Under the pieces are notes generated by a model, which was not told the origin of the DNA, made no database searches, and saw only the letters and a list, made by a program, of their open reading frames with translations. A stretch of DNA of 64,000 nt from Aureibaculum algae (lineage in GTDB: Bacteria; Bacteroidota; Bacteroidia; Flavobacteriales; Flavobacteriaceae), in assembly GCF_006065315.1 (NCBI RefSeq), contig NZ_CP040749.1:3742001-3806000 (forward strand), written 5' to 3'. Of the stretch, positions 1-7,739 are shown piece by piece. Positions within the stretch are counted from its first letter, which is position 1. The number at the start of each line of letters is the position of its first letter. The translations under genes were made by a program, and so were the position numbers.

Positions 1-66
1 TATTTGTCCATGTCCTTTTAAGACATGAATAGCTTTATCTAATTTATCACTTAAATTTGAAAACAT
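1..66 (-). CDS. ffh: Signal recognition particle protein Ffh, N-terminal fragment
   Basis: The first 66 bases, read on the minus strand, give 22 codons starting with ATG at 66 (MFSNLSDKLDKAIHVLKGHG followed by QI). This is the typical start of the Ffh NG domain in Flavobacteriia. Ffh is the GTPase of the signal recognition particle, which targets nascent membrane proteins to the Sec translocon. Only the N-terminal helices are inside the window, so the GTPase and M domains cannot be checked. A TAnnTTTG box lies 28 bases upstream of the start. The match is short but distinctive. Confidence 0.85.
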   Translation of the reverse strand, partial: MFSNLSDKLDKAIHVLKGHGQI

Positions 67-93
67 TGGCGTTCTGCATTTTTTTGTATCGTG

Positions 94-101
94 CAAAGAT
101 A
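94..101 (-). promoter_or_regulatory. Probable -7 box of ffh
   Basis: The minus strand reads TATCTTTG here, an exact match to the Bacteroidota -7 consensus TAnnTTTG. Transcription would start near 87 and give a leader of about 20 bases before the ffh start at 66. No clear TTTG -33 element is visible. Confidence 0.6.
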
Positions 102-281
102 ATGATTAGAAGTTAAAAATATAAACGAATGTGTGCGATTTAAAAAAACAGCATTCTTTTTTAAATTTTGTCACTATTTTTAAGGCTTTTAAACTACTTA
201 TTACCTCACATAGCCCCTTAGTTTAGTCTATTTTTCATAAAAAAGTATAATTAATTAAGATCATACTTAAAGACTAATACT

Positions 282-289
282 TATCTTTG
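282..289 (+). promoter_or_regulatory. Probable -7 box of pncBA
   Basis: TATCTTTG matches TAnnTTTG and lies 14 bases before the pncB start codon. The predicted transcript start near 293 leaves only about 11 bases of leader. A -33 TTTG is not obvious. Confidence 0.6.
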
Positions 290-303
290 TTTAAAAACAA
301 GAC

Positions 304-1707
304 GTGTTCAAAATTTCTGCTACTTATACCGATTTGTACCAACTCAGGATGGCACAAGCCTATTTTAAAAATAATAAACATGAGCAAACAGCTGTGTTTG
401 ATTATTACTTTAGAAAAAACCCTTTTGAAGGAGGCTATACTATTTTTGCTGGTCTTGAAGATTTATTACAAAAACTAAAAAATTTACAATTTAGCAAGGA
501 AGATATCTCGTTTTTAAAAACTCAGAATTTTCCTGACGATTTTTTAGATTATTTAGAAAAATTTCGCTTTCATGGAAAAATATTTTCTGTTATGGAAGGT
601 GATGTGATTTTTCCAAACCGACCGACGCTCCGTGTAGAAGGCACTCTTATTGAAGCTCAACTCATTGAAACAATAGTTCTAAATTTACTTAATTTTCAAA
701 GCTTAATTGCTACTAAAGCTCGTCGTATGCGATTTATTGCAGGTAATCGCTCTTTATTAGATTTTGGACTAAGGCGTGCACAAGGACCAGGTGGTTATTA
801 TGCTTCTCGTGCTGCCTTTATTGGTGGTTTTGATGGCACTAGTAATGTTATTGCTGGAGAAGATTTTAATATCCCTATTTCTGGAACCATGGCTCATTCC
901 TTTGTGCAAAGTTATGATAATGAGCTCGAATCTTTTAGAGATTTCGCAATACAACTTCCAAAAAAATGTGTCCTTTTAGTAGACACGTATAATACTTTAA
1001 AAAGTGGTATACCTAACGCCATTATCGTAGCCAAAGAAATGGAAGCACGTGGTGAAAAATTATTTGCTATTCGTTTGGACAGTGGAGATTTAGCTTATTT
1101 TGCCAAAGAAAGCAGAAAGCTTCTAGATGCAGCCGGACTACACTATGTAAAAATAGCTGCGTCAAATCAATTAGATGAATATGTAATAAAAAGTTTGCAA
1201 GAACAAAATGCACCCATTGATATCTATGGCGTAGGTACTAACTTGGTCATTGGCAAACCAAATGGAGCTCTAGATGGTGTATATAAACTTGCTTTTTCTA
1301 ATGGAAAACCAAGAATTAAAATTTCAGAAAATTTAGAAAAAATAACATTACCACACGCAAAGCAAGTTTACCGTGTAACATCTGAGGAGGGCATATGGAT
1401 TGGGGCGGACGTTATTAGTTTGAAAACCGAGAATCATGTTACAACGATGCATCATCCTTTTGACCCATTTAAGCAAATGGACATTGATAGTTTAAAACAA
1501 GAACCGTTGCTAAAAGAAGTAATGGGCGAAGGAGAAATTAAAATTAAACTACGTACGCTTTCAGAAATTGCAGAATATAGTCGAGAACGTTTTGCTCAAT
1601 TACCATTAGAATACAAACGTTTTTACAATCCACATCAATACAAAATTGGAATAAGTACAGCACTCAAAAAAGAGCAAGAAGCACTGATCAAATCACGTAA
1701 AATTTAA
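304..1707 (+). CDS. pncB: Nicotinate phosphoribosyltransferase
   Basis: The 467-residue product converts nicotinate and PRPP to nicotinate mononucleotide in the NAD salvage (Preiss-Handler) pathway. It shows the family core FGLRRAQGPGG (residues 154-164), the GTMAHSFVQS segment (194-203) that carries the conserved active-site histidine, and the RLDSGDLAYFAK strand of the phosphoribosyl-binding barrel. The length is usual for the family. The start is a GTG at 304; an in-frame stop at 292-294 rules out anything further upstream, and the -7 box at 282 fits this start. pncA follows after 13 bases, so the two genes very likely form one transcript that recycles nicotinamide through nicotinate to NAD. 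Confidence 0.95.
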   Translation: MFKISATYTDLYQLRMAQAYFKNNKHEQTAVFDYYFRKNPFEGGYTIFAGLEDLLQKLKNLQFSKEDISFLKTQNFPDDFLDYLEKFRFHGKIFSVMEGDVIFPNRPTLRVEGTLIEAQLIETIVLNLLNFQSLIATKARRMRFIAGNRSLLDFGLRRAQGPGGYYASRAAFIGGFDGTSNVIAGEDFNIPISGTMAHSFVQSYDNELESFRDFAIQLPKKCVLLVDTYNTLKSGIPNAIIVAKEMEARGEKLFAIRLDSGDLAYFAKESRKLLDAAGLHYVKIAASNQLDEYVIKSLQEQNAPIDIYGVGTNLVIGKPNGALDGVYKLAFSNGKPRIKISENLEKITLPHAKQVYRVTSEEGIWIGADVISLKTENHVTTMHHPFDPFKQMDIDSLKQEPLLKEVMGEGEIKIKLRTLSEIAEYSRERFAQLPLEYKRFYNPHQYKIGISTALKKEQEALIKSRKI

Positions 1708-1720
1708 CCCGTTTAAATAT

Positions 1721-2335
1721 ATGCAAGCACTACTTTTAATTGATGTTCAGCCAGATTTTATGCCTAATGGTAATTTACCTGTACCTGATGGCGATTCCAT
1801 TTTACCGCTCATCAATCTAGTGCAATCGCATTTTGATTTGGTGGTAGCAACGCAAGATTGGCATCCAAAGAACCATATTAGTTTTGCTAATAACCACTCA
1901 GGTAAAAAAGAGTTTGACATTATTACCATTGATGGACTATCACAAACATTATGGCCTACACATTGTGTGCAAAATACACCAGGTGCTGCCTTGCATCCAA
2001 AACTTAATGATCAAGCTATTGAAGCTATTTTCAGAAAAGGAACTTCTGTCGAAATTGATAGTTATAGTGCTTTTTATGATAACGCCCATTTAAAATCTAC
2101 TGGATTAACTGGGTATTTAAAGGATAAAGGAGTTCGTGAAATTTATTTTTGTGGATTGGCTGCAGATATATGTGTCTACTTCTCTATAATTGATGCTCTA
2201 AATGAAGGATTTAAGTGTATTGTAATCAATGAAGCCGTACAACCATTAGATAATGATGTTTATCACCAGCAACAAATTGAATTACGCAAAAAAGGAGTGC
2301 TATTTATAGGTGTTAAAGAGCTTATCAATACATAA
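1721..2335 (+). CDS. pncA: Nicotinamidase
   Basis: A 204-residue cysteine hydrolase of the isochorismatase fold that deamidates nicotinamide to nicotinate, the substrate of the upstream PncB. The catalytic triad is visible as D8 (LLLIDVQPDF), K106 (FRKGT) and C151 (CGLAADICV). The metal site is D46, H48, H52 (DWHPKNH) and H81. It lies 13 bases after pncB on the same strand, which supports a two-gene salvage operon. No terminator-like hairpin follows the stop. Confidence 0.95.
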   Translation: MQALLLIDVQPDFMPNGNLPVPDGDSILPLINLVQSHFDLVVATQDWHPKNHISFANNHSGKKEFDIITIDGLSQTLWPTHCVQNTPGAALHPKLNDQAIEAIFRKGTSVEIDSYSAFYDNAHLKSTGLTGYLKDKGVREIYFCGLAADICVYFSIIDALNEGFKCIVINEAVQPLDNDVYHQQQIELRKKGVLFIGVKELINT

Positions 2336-2441
2336 GCTATATATTACTTTTTTTAATATAATGCATTAGCTTAAAAGAACTCTCATTGTAAAATCCACGT
2401 TTTTCAATTGTATCATACAATTGCTCAAACGGAAGAACTCA

Positions 2442-2858
2442 CTATTTTATAAAACTTTCTAACGCTAACTGATATCCTTTTAATCCAAACCCCACTATAA
2501 CTCCAGCCGCATTAGGAGAAATATAAGAATGCTGTCTAAACTCTTCACGAGCATAAACATTGGATATATGCACTTCTACCACAGGGGTTTCAATAGCTTT
2601 TACAGCATCACCAATACCCACAGAGGTATGTGTATAAGCAGCAGCATTTAAGATGACACCATGATAATCAAAACCAACTTCATGCATTTTATCAATAAGT
2701 TCACCTTCAATATTCGATTGAAAATATTCAAGTTGAATGTTAGGATATTGCTTTTTTAAACTATTAAAATATTCCTCAAAAGAGGCATTACCGTAAATAG
2801 TTGGCTCACGTTTACCTAATAAGTTTAAATTTGGTCCGTTGATAATGATTATTTTCAC
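2442..2858 (-). CDS. aroQ: 3-dehydroquinate dehydratase, type II
   Basis: A 138-residue type II dehydroquinase, the third step of the shikimate pathway. Motifs in order: IINGPNLNLLGKREP (5-19) with R17, the catalytic tyrosine Y22 in PTIYG, QSNIEGELID (47-56), ILNAAAYTHTSVGIGDA (69-85) and VEVHISN (94-100) with catalytic H97. The length is usual for the small dodecameric enzyme. It is divergent from xerD, with 56 bases between the starts. After the TAG stop, the same frame continues through a TGA into a further 33 sense codons (reported as a finding). Confidence 0.95.
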   Translation of the reverse strand: MKIIIINGPNLNLLGKREPTIYGNASFEEYFNSLKKQYPNIQLEYFQSNIEGELIDKMHEVGFDYHGVILNAAAYTHTSVGIGDAVKAIETPVVEVHISNVYAREEFRQHSYISPNAAGVIVGFGLKGYQLALESFIK

Positions 2859-2914
2859 TCGTTTCGATTTTTTTAATTTAATATTGCAATATATAAAAAA
2901 ACTATCATCTCAGC

Positions 2915-3811
2915 ATGACTTGGCAAAACGCTTTACATGATTATCAATTATATCTTAAAATTGAACGTGGCCTATCTGCTAATTCAGTTCAAAGTTACAC
3001 GAGAGATGTTGAAAAATTAATTCTTTTTTTAGAAGAAAATGAGATTAAAATTTCCCCTAAAAATATTACCGACGAAACCATTCAACAATTTATTTATCAT
3101 ATATCTAAAGAAGTAAATGCGAGAAGTCAATCGCGAATAATTTCGGGTCTACGCAGTTTTTTTGATTATTTAATTTTTGAAAATTATAGAAAAGACAATC
3201 CCACTGCAATTCTAGAAACACCTAAAATAGGCAGAAAATTACCAGATACTCTAGCTATTGAAGAGATTGACTTAATCATAAGTCAAATTGACCTTAGCAC
3301 ACCAGAAGGTGAACGTAACAGAGCTATGCTAGAGACTTTATACAGCTGTGGCTTACGAGTTACGGAATTAATTACCTTACAAATATCAGACTTATTTTTT
3401 CCTGAAGGTTTTATAAAAGTTACTGGTAAAGGAGATAAAGAGCGTTTTGTTCCTATAAATATAGAAACTCAAAAGTTTATTGCTATTTACATAAAACAAA
3501 TAAGGGTTCATATTAACGTAAAAAAAGGGTTTGAAGATACTCTGTTTTTAAACAGAAGAGGAAAGCAACTCTCACGGAATATGGTATTTATGATCATTAA
3601 AGAGTTGGCTCTAAAAGCCGAACTTGGTAAAACGGTAAGTCCACATACATTTAGACATTCTTTTGCTACGCATTTGTTAGAAAATGGGGCTGACCTTCGC
3701 TCTATTCAGCAAATGTTAGGTCATGAAAGCATTACTACCACAGAAATTTACATGCATGTGGATAAGTCTTTTTTAAAGGCGGTCGTAGAAAAATATCATC
3801 CGAGGAAATAA
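2915..3811 (+). CDS. xerD: Tyrosine recombinase XerD-like
   Basis: A 298-residue site-specific recombinase of the XerC/XerD type that resolves chromosome dimers at dif. It has the N-terminal SAM-like core-binding domain (about 1-95) and the C-terminal catalytic domain. All catalytic residues are present: R148 (SCGLRVTEL), K172 (GKGDKERFVP), H244 and R247 (HTFRHSFATH), H270 (MLGHESI) and Y279 (EIYMHV). It is full length and flanked by housekeeping genes, so it is the chromosomal Xer protein, not an integrase of a mobile element. No dif-like site was identified in the window. Confidence 0.93.
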   Translation: MTWQNALHDYQLYLKIERGLSANSVQSYTRDVEKLILFLEENEIKISPKNITDETIQQFIYHISKEVNARSQSRIISGLRSFFDYLIFENYRKDNPTAILETPKIGRKLPDTLAIEEIDLIISQIDLSTPEGERNRAMLETLYSCGLRVTELITLQISDLFFPEGFIKVTGKGDKERFVPINIETQKFIAIYIKQIRVHINVKKGFEDTLFLNRRGKQLSRNMVFMIIKELALKAELGKTVSPHTFRHSFATHLLENGADLRSIQQMLGHESITTTEIYMHVDKSFLKAVVEKYHPRK

Positions 3812-3855
3812 GTTGGCAGCATACGGTGTAACTAAACGGATTAAAAGAGTAGGTT

Positions 3856-4305
3856 TTATATCACTTTCTCAAAACAAACGCTATTCTCAACACCTGCATA
3901 CTGTCCGTAATTGGTTATTTTATTATAACCACATTTTTCATATAATGCAATAGCTTCAGGTTGTTGTAATCCGGTTTCTAATACAAGTCGTGTATAAAAC
4001 AATTCCGCTGTCCATTTTTCTAATTCATTAAGCACTTTACTAGCTACTCCCTTACCTCTAGCTTCATGTAATGTAAACATGCGTTTAACTTCCATAGTAC
4101 TTGATTCAAACTCTTTAACCGCACCACAGCCTATTGGAATTTCATTTTCGTATAAAACTACGACATGATTTATACTATCCAATTTATTAAATTGATTGTA
4201 AAAATCGTGATCTTCACCATCTCTTATGGCTAAATCAGCATCGAGTAATTTAACCAATTCAATAAAATCTTTGTTTGCAGAATTTGTTCTTATCAGTTTT
4301 ACCAC
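3856..4305 (-). CDS. GNAT family N-acetyltransferase
   Basis: A 149-residue acyltransferase of the GNAT superfamily. The acetyl-CoA pyrophosphate loop is seen in EARGKGVASKVL and the preceding strand VKRMFTL; the final segments, LVLETG followed by AIALYEKCGY, are typical of the fold. The substrate cannot be told from sequence. It is the last gene of the minus-strand run, 22 bases after the class IV aminotransferase, so it is probably cotranscribed with it. Its end converges on xerD. Confidence 0.85.
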   Translation of the reverse strand: MVKLIRTNSANKDFIELVKLLDADLAIRDGEDHDFYNQFNKLDSINHVVVLYENEIPIGCGAVKEFESSTMEVKRMFTLHEARGKGVASKVLNELEKWTAELFYTRLVLETGLQQPEAIALYEKCGYNKITNYGQYAGVENSVCFEKVI

Positions 4306-4327
4306 CTATGATAATTTAATGTTATAA

Positions 4328-5131
4328 TTATTGCTTACAAAATGTAGAAAATTGAGTGTGTAAGTTTCTATAAACTTGCCCCACTTTTCCTGTTCCAATA
4401 ATTTGATTATCAATCTGTACAACAGGCATCAACTCTTTACTTGAACTTGTAATAAATACTTCATCAGAAGCATATAAATCTTTAATAGTTATATCAGTTA
4501 AGATTATGGAAGGTTCTAGCATCACTATTTTTTTTCGGGTAATACCTTCTAAAATATTCTTTTGGGGAGTACTGATTTTTCCATCTTTTACACAAAAAAT
4601 ATTAGCTCGAGAAGTTTCTGTAATAAAATTAGTAGCGTACAACACATCTGTGGCATTTGCGGCTTGTAATTCTTCATGAAGCATTTGAGGAAAAAAATAA
4701 TCGGTACTCTTTATTCTAGGAAAAGATCTTTGATGCGTTTTAGAAATTAGTTTTACTCCTTCCGTATAATCAGTTTTTGTATTCGCACCTGAAACACCAG
4801 TTAAAACAATTAAGGTAGATGCAGCTAATGAACCAAAGTTGAGTGATGTACCTGCAGTTAATGTAATTCTAATATAACCATTATCTACTTTATTTATGGC
4901 TTGTAGTTCTAAAACTTTATCGTGTAATTGAGATTTAGAATAGGGATTAGGAATTTTAGCTAAGTAAATTGAATTGATAAACCGATCTAAATGGTCTGAT
5001 AAAAAACGAAAATTGCCGTTTACGATTCTAAAAAAATCGAAAACGGCATATCCTCTATTTAAACCTAAATCATAAGCACTTACTTGTGCATTACCACAAT
5101 CAATTAACTTATCATTTATAAATCCTTTCAC
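4328..5131 (-). CDS. Class IV PLP-dependent aminotransferase
   Basis: A 267-residue fold-type IV PLP enzyme, the group that holds branched-chain aminotransferase, D-amino acid aminotransferase and aminodeoxychorismate lyase (PabC). The PLP lysine is likely K141 in RIKSTDYF, and the cofactor-binding segment is FITETSRANIF followed by LEGITRKKI. The N-terminal AYDLGLNRGYAVFDFFR is also characteristic. The short length and the RGYAVFDFF segment fit PabC-like or D-amino acid aminotransferase-like enzymes better than BCAT, but the substrate is unresolved. Its start lies 2 bases after the rny stop, so translation is probably coupled. Confidence 0.85.
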   Translation of the reverse strand: MKGFINDKLIDCGNAQVSAYDLGLNRGYAVFDFFRIVNGNFRFLSDHLDRFINSIYLAKIPNPYSKSQLHDKVLELQAINKVDNGYIRITLTAGTSLNFGSLAASTLIVLTGVSGANTKTDYTEGVKLISKTHQRSFPRIKSTDYFFPQMLHEELQAANATDVLYATNFITETSRANIFCVKDGKISTPQKNILEGITRKKIVMLEPSIILTDITIKDLYASDEVFITSSSKELMPVVQIDNQIIGTGKVGQVYRNLHTQFSTFCKQ

Positions 5132-5133
5132 AA

Positions 5134-6702
5134 TTATTTTGCAATATTTACAGCTCTTGTTTCTCTAATTACAGTAACACGAACCTGACCTGGATAGGTC
5201 ATATCGTTTTGAATTTTTTGTGAAATATTAAATGATAATTCTGATGCTTTTATATCATCTACTTTTTCACTTTCAACAATAACACGTAATTCTCTACCCG
5301 CTTGAATAGCGTAGGCTTTTTGTACACCTACAAAACCGAATGCTACATTTTCAAGATCCTTTAAACGTTGAATATAAGAATCTAACACTTGACGTCTAGC
5401 ACCAGGTCTAGCACCTGAAATAGCATCACAAACTTGAACAATTGGAGCGTATAAAGATTTCATCTCGATCTCGTCATGGTGAGCACCAATAGCATTACAA
5501 ACATCAGGTTTTTCACCGTATTTCTGAGCCCATTCCATACCTAATAAAGCATGAGGTAATTCACTCTCGGTTTCTGGTACTTTACCTATATCATGTAATA
5601 AACCTGCACGTTTAGCCACTTTAGGATTTAACCCTAATTCCGCAGCCATTAATGCACATAAATTAGCAACTTCTCTCGAGTGTTGTAATAAATTTTGTCC
5701 ATAAGAAGAACGGTATTTCATTCTACCTACAACTTTAATTAATTCAGGGTGTAACCCATGAATTCCTAAGTCAATTACGGTACGTTTACCAACTTCAATA
5801 ATTTCTTGATTAATTTCTTTAGAAGTTTTTGCTACTATTTCCTCAATTCTAGCAGGATGAATTCTACCATCTGTCACCAATTTGTGAAGCGATAATCTCG
5901 CAATCTCTCTACGTATTGGATCGAAACATGAAAGAATAATTGCTTCTGGAGTATCATCAACAATAATTTCAACACCAGTAGCAGATTCTATAGCTCTAAT
6001 ATTTCTTCCTTCCCTACCAATGATTCTTCCTTTAACGTCATCAGATTCTAAGTTAAAGACAGAGACACAGTTTTCTACAGTTTGCTCTACACCTATACGT
6101 TGTATAGTACTTAAAATAATCTTTTTAGCTTCTTGTTGAGCGGTCAATTTAGCTTCTTCAAGTGTATCTTGAATGTAGCTCATTGCATCTGATTTGGCTT
6201 CATCTCTTAAAGAAGTAACTAATTCCTTCTTAGCATCTTCAGCAGAAAGTCCTGAAATTACTTCAAGATGTTCAACATGTTTTTTATGTAATTTTTCAGC
6301 CTCAGTTTGTTTCTTTTCTAAAAAATCAATTCTAAAATCGTAATCGGCAGCTTTTTCTTCTAATTTCTTATTAAGCTTACTACTTTTATCAAGTTCCTGA
6401 GCTACTTTAGATTCCTTTTCTCGTATTCTTTTTTCTGCTTCAGAAACTTTTCTATCTCTACTTAGAATCACCTTTTCGTGTTCCGATTTTAGTTCAATAA
6501 ATTTTTCTTTAGCTTGTAATACTTTATCTTTTTTTAATACTTCAGCATCGCTTTTTGCTGTTTTAATAATTGATGAGGCTTGGCTTTTTGCATCTTTTAA
6601 TATAGCAGATGCTTTGTTTTTTTCAAGAGCTTTCGCTATAAAAAACCCGATAATCAAACCTGCTACAATACCAATAATTATTGGTAATATCATTCCATCC
6701 AT
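5134..6702 (-). CDS. rny: Ribonuclease Y
   Basis: A membrane-anchored endoribonuclease that starts bulk mRNA decay. Counting from the first possible ATG (6738), it has an N-terminal transmembrane segment (about 16-36), a long charged coiled coil (40-205), a KH domain with [10 protein letters not shown] (237-246) and an HD domain with the metal motif HDIGK (382-386). I place the start at the ATG at 6702, giving 522 residues and a short MDGMILP lead into the membrane segment, as is usual for flavobacterial Rny; the ATG at 6738 would add 12 polar residues. A 6S-like RNA sits directly upstream, so rny is either read through from zapA or has a promoter within that region. Confidence 0.93.
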   Translation of the reverse strand: MDGMILPIIIGIVAGLIIGFFIAKALEKNKASAILKDAKSQASSIIKTAKSDAEVLKKDKVLQAKEKFIELKSEHEKVILSRDRKVSEAEKRIREKESKVAQELDKSSKLNKKLEEKAADYDFRIDFLEKKQTEAEKLHKKHVEHLEVISGLSAEDAKKELVTSLRDEAKSDAMSYIQDTLEEAKLTAQQEAKKIILSTIQRIGVEQTVENCVSVFNLESDDVKGRIIGREGRNIRAIESATGVEIIVDDTPEAIILSCFDPIRREIARLSLHKLVTDGRIHPARIEEIVAKTSKEINQEIIEVGKRTVIDLGIHGLHPELIKVVGRMKYRSSYGQNLLQHSREVANLCALMAAELGLNPKVAKRAGLLHDIGKVPETESELPHALLGMEWAQKYGEKPDVCNAIGAHHDEIEMKSLYAPIVQVCDAISGARPGARRQVLDSYIQRLKDLENVAFGFVGVQKAYAIQAGRELRVIVESEKVDDIKASELSFNISQKIQNDMTYPGQVRVTVIRETRAVNIAK

Positions 6703-6764
6703 TGTTTTAGTTTTAGGTAAATTGGTGTAATAAAACACAGCTCAATAACTTGAACGGCGTCCAT

Positions 6765-6950
6765 AAAAAAAGCCTACATCTAGTACGGTTTTTTAAACTC
6801 CTTGTAAGACAAGTTTAGGGCTAACTGGCTGATCAAGGATCCGCCAAATCCAAAATAAATTTGGCACATGCGGCATGCTTTACTAGCTTAGACTCACCCT
6901 TTTTAAAAAAATAATGTTGAGTTTAATGAACAAATAACTAAATGTAGGCA
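6765..6950 (-). ncRNA. ssrS: 6S-like RNA
   Basis: The 240-base gap between zapA and rny holds a roughly 186-base RNA candidate on the minus strand. Its ends form a 13-bp closing helix (6937-6949 with 6772-6784, one G-U pair, containing GCCTACAT/ATGTAGGC), followed at once by a run of seven U residues, as in an intrinsic terminator. Inside, AGGG pairs with CCCT, CTAA with TTAG, and GCCAAAT pairs with ATTTGGC to close the top hairpin, giving one long interrupted rod. This shape, the size and the position next to zapA fit 6S RNA, which binds RNA polymerase holoenzyme as a promoter mimic. In gamma-proteobacteria ssrS also follows zapA, and Rfam has a separate flavobacterial family (6S-Flavo). The assignment is from structure and context, not from a covariance search. 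Confidence 0.78.
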
Positions 6951-6978
6951 GTAATTGTTATATTTTAAAGAACGTATA

Positions 6979-7269
6979 TTATAAATGAGCATCTAAAACT
7001 TCACTCATTTCTAGTAATTTTTTTTCTATTTCTTCACCATCCTGATCATTATAAATACTTTTTACTTCCTGTAAAGAGGCAAATTGTAATGCACACATGG
7101 CTAAAACGTCTTGCTTATCTCTTACTTCATAATTCTCTTCAAAGCGTTTTATTAAGTCGTTTATTTTTTTGACAGCTTTTCTTACACCTTCCTCTTCACC
7201 TTCACTGTTTATAGTCAAAGGATAAACTCTATCTCCAATAGTTACTTTTATCTTTAACTTATCTTCCAT
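6979..7269 (-). CDS. zapA: Cell division protein ZapA
   Basis: A 96-residue ZapA, which binds and bundles FtsZ at the division ring. It shows the N-terminal strand region LKIKVTIGDRVYPLTI and the helical part with AVKKINDLIKRFEENY, ending in the coiled-coil dimerisation helix. It follows the small coiled-coil gene by 5 bases and precedes the 6S-like RNA, a context seen in several phyla. It is probably transcribed from upstream of the coiled-coil gene. Confidence 0.9.
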   Translation of the reverse strand: MEDKLKIKVTIGDRVYPLTINSEGEEEGVRKAVKKINDLIKRFEENYEVRDKQDVLAMCALQFASLQEVKSIYNDQDGEEIEKKLLEMSEVLDAHL

Positions 7270-7274
7270 CGGGT

Positions 7275-7565
7275 TTATTCACTTAACTGCAATATACACT
7301 TATCAATTTCGCGTATTAATGTATTTATTTTCAATTTAGTTGAATGTTTATCTTCTTTGCTGCCTACCATCGCATTTGCAACTTTTAATGATTCGTATTT
7401 ACTTTCAATAGCGTTTATAGATTCTTTCCCTTTTCGAACTTCTTGAATTAAGTTTTCACTTTTCTCCAACAACTGTTGGTTTTCAATCTTCAATAATTCA
7501 TATTTGGTAAGCAAGTTTTCAAGCTTACTTTGCAGGGAATCAACTATTTCTAAAACATTACTCAT
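7275..7565 (-). CDS. Small coiled-coil protein upstream of zapA
   Basis: A 96-residue protein that is almost entirely heptad-like alpha-helix (residues about 5-70, for example LLTKYELLKIENQQLLEK) with a short C-terminal helix. There are no enzymatic motifs, signal peptide or membrane segment. Its position 5 bases upstream of zapA suggests a partner in division-ring assembly, loosely similar in form to ZapB, but I cannot show homology to ZapB. It is the first gene of the zapA run. Confidence 0.75.
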   Translation of the reverse strand: MSNVLEIVDSLQSKLENLLTKYELLKIENQQLLEKSENLIQEVRKGKESINAIESKYESLKVANAMVGSKEDKHSTKLKINTLIREIDKCILQLSE

Positions 7566-7723
7566 TAAATACAGAGATTCTAAACATTATCAACAAATTT
7601 AGTGTTCTATTTAGAATTAAACAAGGTTTTTTAAAATATTATTAATTATTCAACCTAAACTACTGATTGTTAAATGATTAATTAACATCATTTATAATAT
7701 TTTTTAATTCAAATTTGATTGAT

Positions 7724-7731
7724 TATTTTTG
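7724..7731 (+). promoter_or_regulatory. Probable -7 box of the M23 peptidase gene
   Basis: TATTTTTG matches TAnnTTTG and ends 8 bases before the ATG at 7740. The transcript would start within a few bases of the start codon, so the mRNA may be leaderless or nearly so. This is why the ATG at 7740 is chosen over the TTG at 7719, which would lie upstream of the transcript start. Confidence 0.55.
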
Positions 7732-7739
7732 CCCTTATC

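Noticed and set aside
2915..3811. Tyrosine recombinase as the integrase of a mobile element
   Set aside because: It has the size and motifs of XerD, lies among core genes, and no attachment-site repeats or phage genes are near it.
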